This document shows positions 59,503 to 64,000 of a stretch of DNA of 64,000 nucleotides, one piece after another; the first letter of the stretch is position 1; each line of letters begins with the position of its first letter. Position numbers and translations under genes: made by a program. Origin of the DNA: Apiotrichum sp. Y4204. Its lineage: Eukaryota > Basidiomycota > Tremellomycetes > Trichosporonales > Trichosporonaceae. The stretch covers positions 744,001-808,000 of the forward strand of contig JAMYHL010000010.1 of the NCBI GenBank assembly GCA_025531455.1, in the 5' to 3' direction. The notes below the pieces were generated by a model, which saw only the letters and a program-made list of their open reading frames with translations, had not been told where the DNA came from and searched no databases.

Positions 59503-61113
59503 TTAGTCAAGGGCGGGTGGAGCCGACTTGATCCTCTGGTCGAGGACACGGTTTGTAAAGCTCGGGTTGTCCAGGTAGAGGTGGTGACCAGCATTGGGCA
59601 CGACGTACGTCTTAACGTCCGTGTTGCCCTCCTTGGCGAGGATGCGTTGCGACGTCCGGCCGCCCTCGACGTCCATCCAGTCACCATCGCCGTACAAGAA
59701 GGTGACGGGCATGCGCAGCTTGTGGATGCGGTCGACAATCGGCATACGGGCATAGGCACCCGGAGCGAGGATGTGCGAGATGCAGAATTCGCCTGAACCC
59801 TTGAGGATCGATGTGGCATAGATGTACGAGTGCAGGTCGCGGATGTCGGCGGGGTCCTGGGAAGCAAAGCGGCGCGACGAGTACTTGCCGACAAGGAGCG
59901 GACCCCAGGGACCAAGACCACGAAGAATCGAGAACGGTGAGAGACCCTTCTCCCATCCCCAGAGGAACGCCTTGGTGAGACTGCGGCGGACAAGAGACGC
60001 CTGGTGCTGCTGGGCACGGGCCATCTCAGCATCACTGCGGGGGTCGTGCATCTCCATTTCGGCGGCATCCGCAGCAGCGTCCAGCGAAGCCCGTGAGCTG
60101 GAGGTTTCGACGGGTTTGCCATCCTTCCACTCTTTGCCACCCGGGCCAGTCTGACCACGCGGGCCGAGGCCGGTCGGCGGAGTATCCGGTCCGTGGGGGA
60201 TGCCAGCGGGCGACACGAGAATGAGGCTGCTCACGCGATCCGGGTAACGGAGAGCGTAGGCAGAGGCGAGGTAGCCACCGAGCGAGTGGCCAACAAGGAC
60301 CATGCGCTCGAGGCCCACGGATTCACGCCATGACTCGAGGGAAGAGAGGAAGAAGTGCTCTGCGCGGGCTACACGAGCCTCAACGGGAGCGCCGGTCGGC
60401 GAGGCGAGGAGTGACGGGGAGGGACGCGATGAGACACCCATTCCTAGCCAATCGAGGAAGAACGTGCGGCGGCCGGTCGAAGCAGCAGAGTTTGCGATCG
60501 AGTCCCAGTTACGGAAGAAGAATCCAAAGGCGGCAGCGTAGCCGTGAAGAACAACAACGGCTTCTTTTGAGTTTTCCAGGTCAGGACGAGAAATTTCCAG
60601 AGTGTTAATGTAGTCGACGAGTTCCCCATCGTGACACTTGGAGTTCAGCGTGAGGCGGCGACGTTTCTTCTCGAGGCTTGAGACAGATGACGAGGGCGAC
60701 TCGGGCAGCTGGTCCGGGCGCTTCGGCGCCATGTCGGGGTCAGGAGTAGGAATAAACACGTTTCGCAACGAGGCGACGAGTTCCGTTTCCGACGGGGTAG
60801 TAGGAAGAACCGGTGCGCTGTCGCTCGGAGCAGGAGCCGAGGCGAAAGAGAACCAGCCGCCTTTGGAGGGCGTTTCCGGTTGCGGGGTGAAGTAGCTCAG
60901 ACGACGTAGGAGGCGCTCTTCGGCGACGCGGGCATCGCGGTATCCATTCGACGACCACCAGGCGGCGACGCTGCTCCGAAAGTCTGTGGGTATGGCGCGG
61001 GAAGGGGAAGGAGGGCGCGACTGTTGCGTCTTCTGTGAGTCGGGTGTGTTAACGTGCGGCGCGAGGACGCCGCCTGAGGGCAGCGGCGTGGGCTGAGCCG
61101 CAATGGCGGTCAT
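59503..61113 (-). CDS. Alpha/beta hydrolase, CLD1/ABHD4-ABHD5 family
   Basis: A single exon from the first ATG encodes 536 aa. After a disordered ~180-residue N-terminus come the hydrolase landmarks. These are VVVLHGYAAAFGFFFRNWD (oxyanion HG), FFLDWLGMGVSSRPS, the nucleophile elbow VGHSLGGYLASAYALRYPD (Ser about 277), FLYGDGDWMD, and the His region AGHHLYLDNPSFTN. The H-x4-D motif in the last piece marks the CGI-58/CLD1 group. Yeast Cld1 removes acyl chains from cardiolipin in mitochondria; other members act on phospholipids. The open frame continues ~68 codons upstream with no ATG and reads like a mitochondrial presequence, so the real N-terminus is uncertain. Confidence 0.88.
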   Translation of the reverse strand: MTAIAAQPTPLPSGGVLAPHVNTPDSQKTQQSRPPSPSRAIPTDFRSSVAAWWSSNGYRDARVAEERLLRRLSYFTPQPETPSKGGWFSFASAPAPSDSAPVLPTTPSETELVASLRNVFIPTPDPDMAPKRPDQLPESPSSSVSSLEKKRRRLTLNSKCHDGELVDYINTLEISRPDLENSKEAVVVLHGYAAAFGFFFRNWDSIANSAASTGRRTFFLDWLGMGVSSRPSPSLLASPTGAPVEARVARAEHFFLSSLESWRESVGLERMVLVGHSLGGYLASAYALRYPDRVSSLILVSPAGIPHGPDTPPTGLGPRGQTGPGGKEWKDGKPVETSSSRASLDAAADAAEMEMHDPRSDAEMARAQQHQASLVRRSLTKAFLWGWEKGLSPFSILRGLGPWGPLLVGKYSSRRFASQDPADIRDLHSYIYATSILKGSGEFCISHILAPGAYARMPIVDRIHKLRMPVTFLYGDGDWMDVEGGRTSQRILAKEGNTDVKTYVVPNAGHHLYLDNPSFTNRVLDQRIKSAPPALD

Positions 61114-62688
61114 TGCGGCGATGGAGCGTGTGAAACGAAAAGTTGAGAGGAAGAGTGGGTGGCGACCTATGGAAGCGCGAGTGGCGCGGAGCCCGAGTCG
61201 AGACAACAATTTGAATGAGAGTCGACGCCGGAAGATGGTGGCGAACTGTGGGAATGGAGTTTTGTGATCTTGCTCAATGTCGTAGAACTGTCTTATTATA
61301 GTCTTGCGGTAAGTCACTGCGGTTGACTCAGTAGAAGGATTTAAGCTTTGGCTGGCTGTGCCCGGTGATTATTGACTTTTGCAGTGCTTTCGGGGGGCTG
61401 TCATGAGCCAAAATAAACGATGGAAGGAGGAGCCCGACGGTCTCGGCAGATGCCCGGGGGAGTACGAGTGGAGGACCAGAGAGTACTCCACCCCAGCACC
61501 CGGCGGGCAGACGCGGTGGGATCTACGTTCCTCTGGTACCTGGGGTACATCTTTTGGGTTTTGGCTATCGTAGGCTGCCTGGGGCCCGGTGCCGGCGCGC
61601 TGATGCAGTCCTCCAAGCGGCTGGCCTCTCGGGCCGGAGTGCCTGGCAACTCCGGCGGCCATGAACTGGCTGAAAGCCGAGGAGAGGAGTAATAAGCGCT
61701 AAGCAGAGCGGAACAGCCCAGCGGAAAGGGGAAGTGGATGCCCATCGGGGAGGCCACCCAGTCCTTTGGAAGCTCTTGAGGAGATCAGTACACGTCATTC
61801 ACAGTCGACCTCTGGCGCAAAATGACGTAGGCCGACAGCCTTGACTGGCATGACTACTATGACTGGCGCAAACGTGGTAGCCGTGTGATCTGCACGCGAC
61901 GTTTCAGATGTTCAAACGATCAAACTAGTAATCGCGTATCCCGAAAGAAGAAGGCAGCCATCGCGCCATCGAGAAACGCAAAACATGACGTTTGTGCCCA
62001 GCAATCCAATGATCCAATGATCGCCAGATCGCCGGTTTAGTCCCGTTCTAAGTGGGGGGAATGTTTGAGAGGTGTTACTGGATTCCTACAAGGGTGACAT
62101 CCACATTCGCGGTGGCCGGTGGATTATACGCGGACGGCGTTTTTCGGGACTGGCGCGCCACAGTGAGAGAATGAATGATGGCATCTGACTGGCCATCCCG
62201 TGCCAGCCATGATATTGAGAGTGGGCCATGGATGGATTGTAGGCCGTGGCAGCAAGAGATTGGAGATAGAGCGCGAGCTTGGCACAATTAGCGGACGGGC
62301 AGTTGGGTTGCAAGCATATCTGGGTTGTCTGGGGTCTGGCGAATCCCAAAGGCACCCGGTTAGTTGGTGTACTCTGTACTACAGGAGGAGAGCCGGCAGG
62401 CACAGATGGAGATGCGTCATGATTCGAGGAAATCGAGGAGAAAAAAGGGGCGGAACGGGGGCGTTCCGGGCTCACCGTGTGTACTCCCAGAGTGTGCGGT
62501 GGGGTGGGGGCTCAGATCTCAGATGGCCAGACAGGATAGGCGGAGGAGTTCATTTCATCAGCCCAAGCCAGCGCTTGTCACTTTGGACATCCGTCTTCGT
62601 CTTCAAAACACCCCAACCACCACACCACTCTCGCAGCCGTGCGTACTTTGCAGCTGCGTGCCGCGCACGTAACTAACGTCCGCAGACA
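61114..62688. other. Upstream regions of the hydrolase and adenylate kinase genes
   Basis: The left end contains the in-frame leader described for the hydrolase. Around 61.40-61.70 kb several overlapping frames look coding-like. The 61.8-62.5 kb part shows nothing I can support. Confidence 0.5.
61420..61692 (+). CDS. Possible 90-aa protein with one membrane helix
   Basis: An ATG-to-stop frame (MEGGARRSRQMPGG) encodes a basic N-terminus, one hydrophobic helix (STFLWYLGYIFWVLAIVGCLG) and a polar tail ending AESRGEE. Codon third positions are GC-rich. However, a 56-codon ATG frame overlaps it on the same strand (61,403), and a 113-codon frame on the other strand is equally GC-rich. It could therefore be a chance ORF. 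No family recognised. Confidence 0.28.
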   Translation: MEGGARRSRQMPGGVRVEDQRVLHPSTRRADAVGSTFLWYLGYIFWVLAIVGCLGPGAGALMQSSKRLASRAGVPGNSGGHELAESRGEE

Positions 62689-63830
<1,142 letters not shown>

Positions 63831-64000
63831 GCGTCTGAGGTGCAGCAGTGCGCGTAGAGCGGAGGTAGCAGTTAGGAGCACGGCGAACCGGCTGGGCGGC
63901 GCATACTGTGCTGCTCAACCGGGCACCCGTGTCCCGCATTAACAAAACCTGCATAGATATGCATAGGATTAGAATGCCCCCAATTGCCGCGATAGATGTT
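63831..64000. other. 3' flank of adenylate kinase, window end
   Basis: Non-coding 170 bp; AT-rich after 63.93 kb, probably the transcript end. Confidence 0.5.

Overview
The window looks like nuclear DNA of an intron-rich basidiomycete yeast. Genes are compact and most introns are about 40-70 nt, usually with GTRNGT donors and CTAAC/CTGAC-like branch sites. Third codon positions are GC-rich and neighbouring genes run in mixed orientations. The domain set fits a tremellomycete, possibly in or near Trichosporonales; that placement is an inference from gene style, not from a search. I rebuilt gene models by joining reading frames across GT-AG introns and checking phase at every junction. Nearly all multi-exon models below sum to a multiple of three.

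Layout. At 1-787 (-) is the 5' part of a triose-phosphate/nucleotide-sugar transporter cut by the left edge. At 3.5-5.3 kb (+) is an FTR1-type iron permease and at 6.4-8.5 kb (+) a 14-helix MFS exporter. A small unknown protein (8.7-9.3 kb, -) and a Pep12/syntaxin-7-like Qa-SNARE (9.7-11.0 kb, +) diverge from one promoter region. A small unknown gene lies at 12.1-12.6 kb (-). The 12.6-17.7 kb stretch is gene-poor and holds an intron-containing tRNA-Thr. Then come a two-finger C2H2 protein (17.7-18.9, +), valyl-tRNA synthetase (20.1-23.8, -), AP-2 mu (24.4-26.3, +), three poorly known genes (27.2-30.8), TAF6 (31.0-32.7, -) and lipoyl synthase (33.5-34.9, -). These are followed by a zinc-finger protein with an acidic tail (35.7-38.1, +), a phocein/MOB protein with a long disordered tail (38.3-40.5, -), TFIIA gamma (41.2-41.8, +), a Tls1/C9orf78-family protein (43.1-44.1, -), a Cys-rich probable GPI-anchored protein (46.6-48.0, +) and an SPFH/band-7-like protein (50.1-51.9, +).

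Between 52.4 and 57.2 kb are three tiny Cys-rich genes, all on the minus strand. They share one intron position and a C-x(12-14)-C-x(9-11)-C-x-Y-C pattern. This tandem microprotein family is the most interesting item in the window and I do not recognise it. The right end holds two divergent intron-containing tRNA-Ala genes with nearly identical bodies but different anticodons (CGC and AGC), an alpha/beta hydrolase of the CLD1/ABHD5 type (59.5-61.1, -) and adenylate kinase (62.7-63.8, +).

Most recognisable genes are housekeeping: translation, basal transcription, vesicle traffic, lipoylation and nucleotide balance. There is no operon-like logic. I saw no CRISPR array, rRNA, intact transposon, virus or toxin gene.
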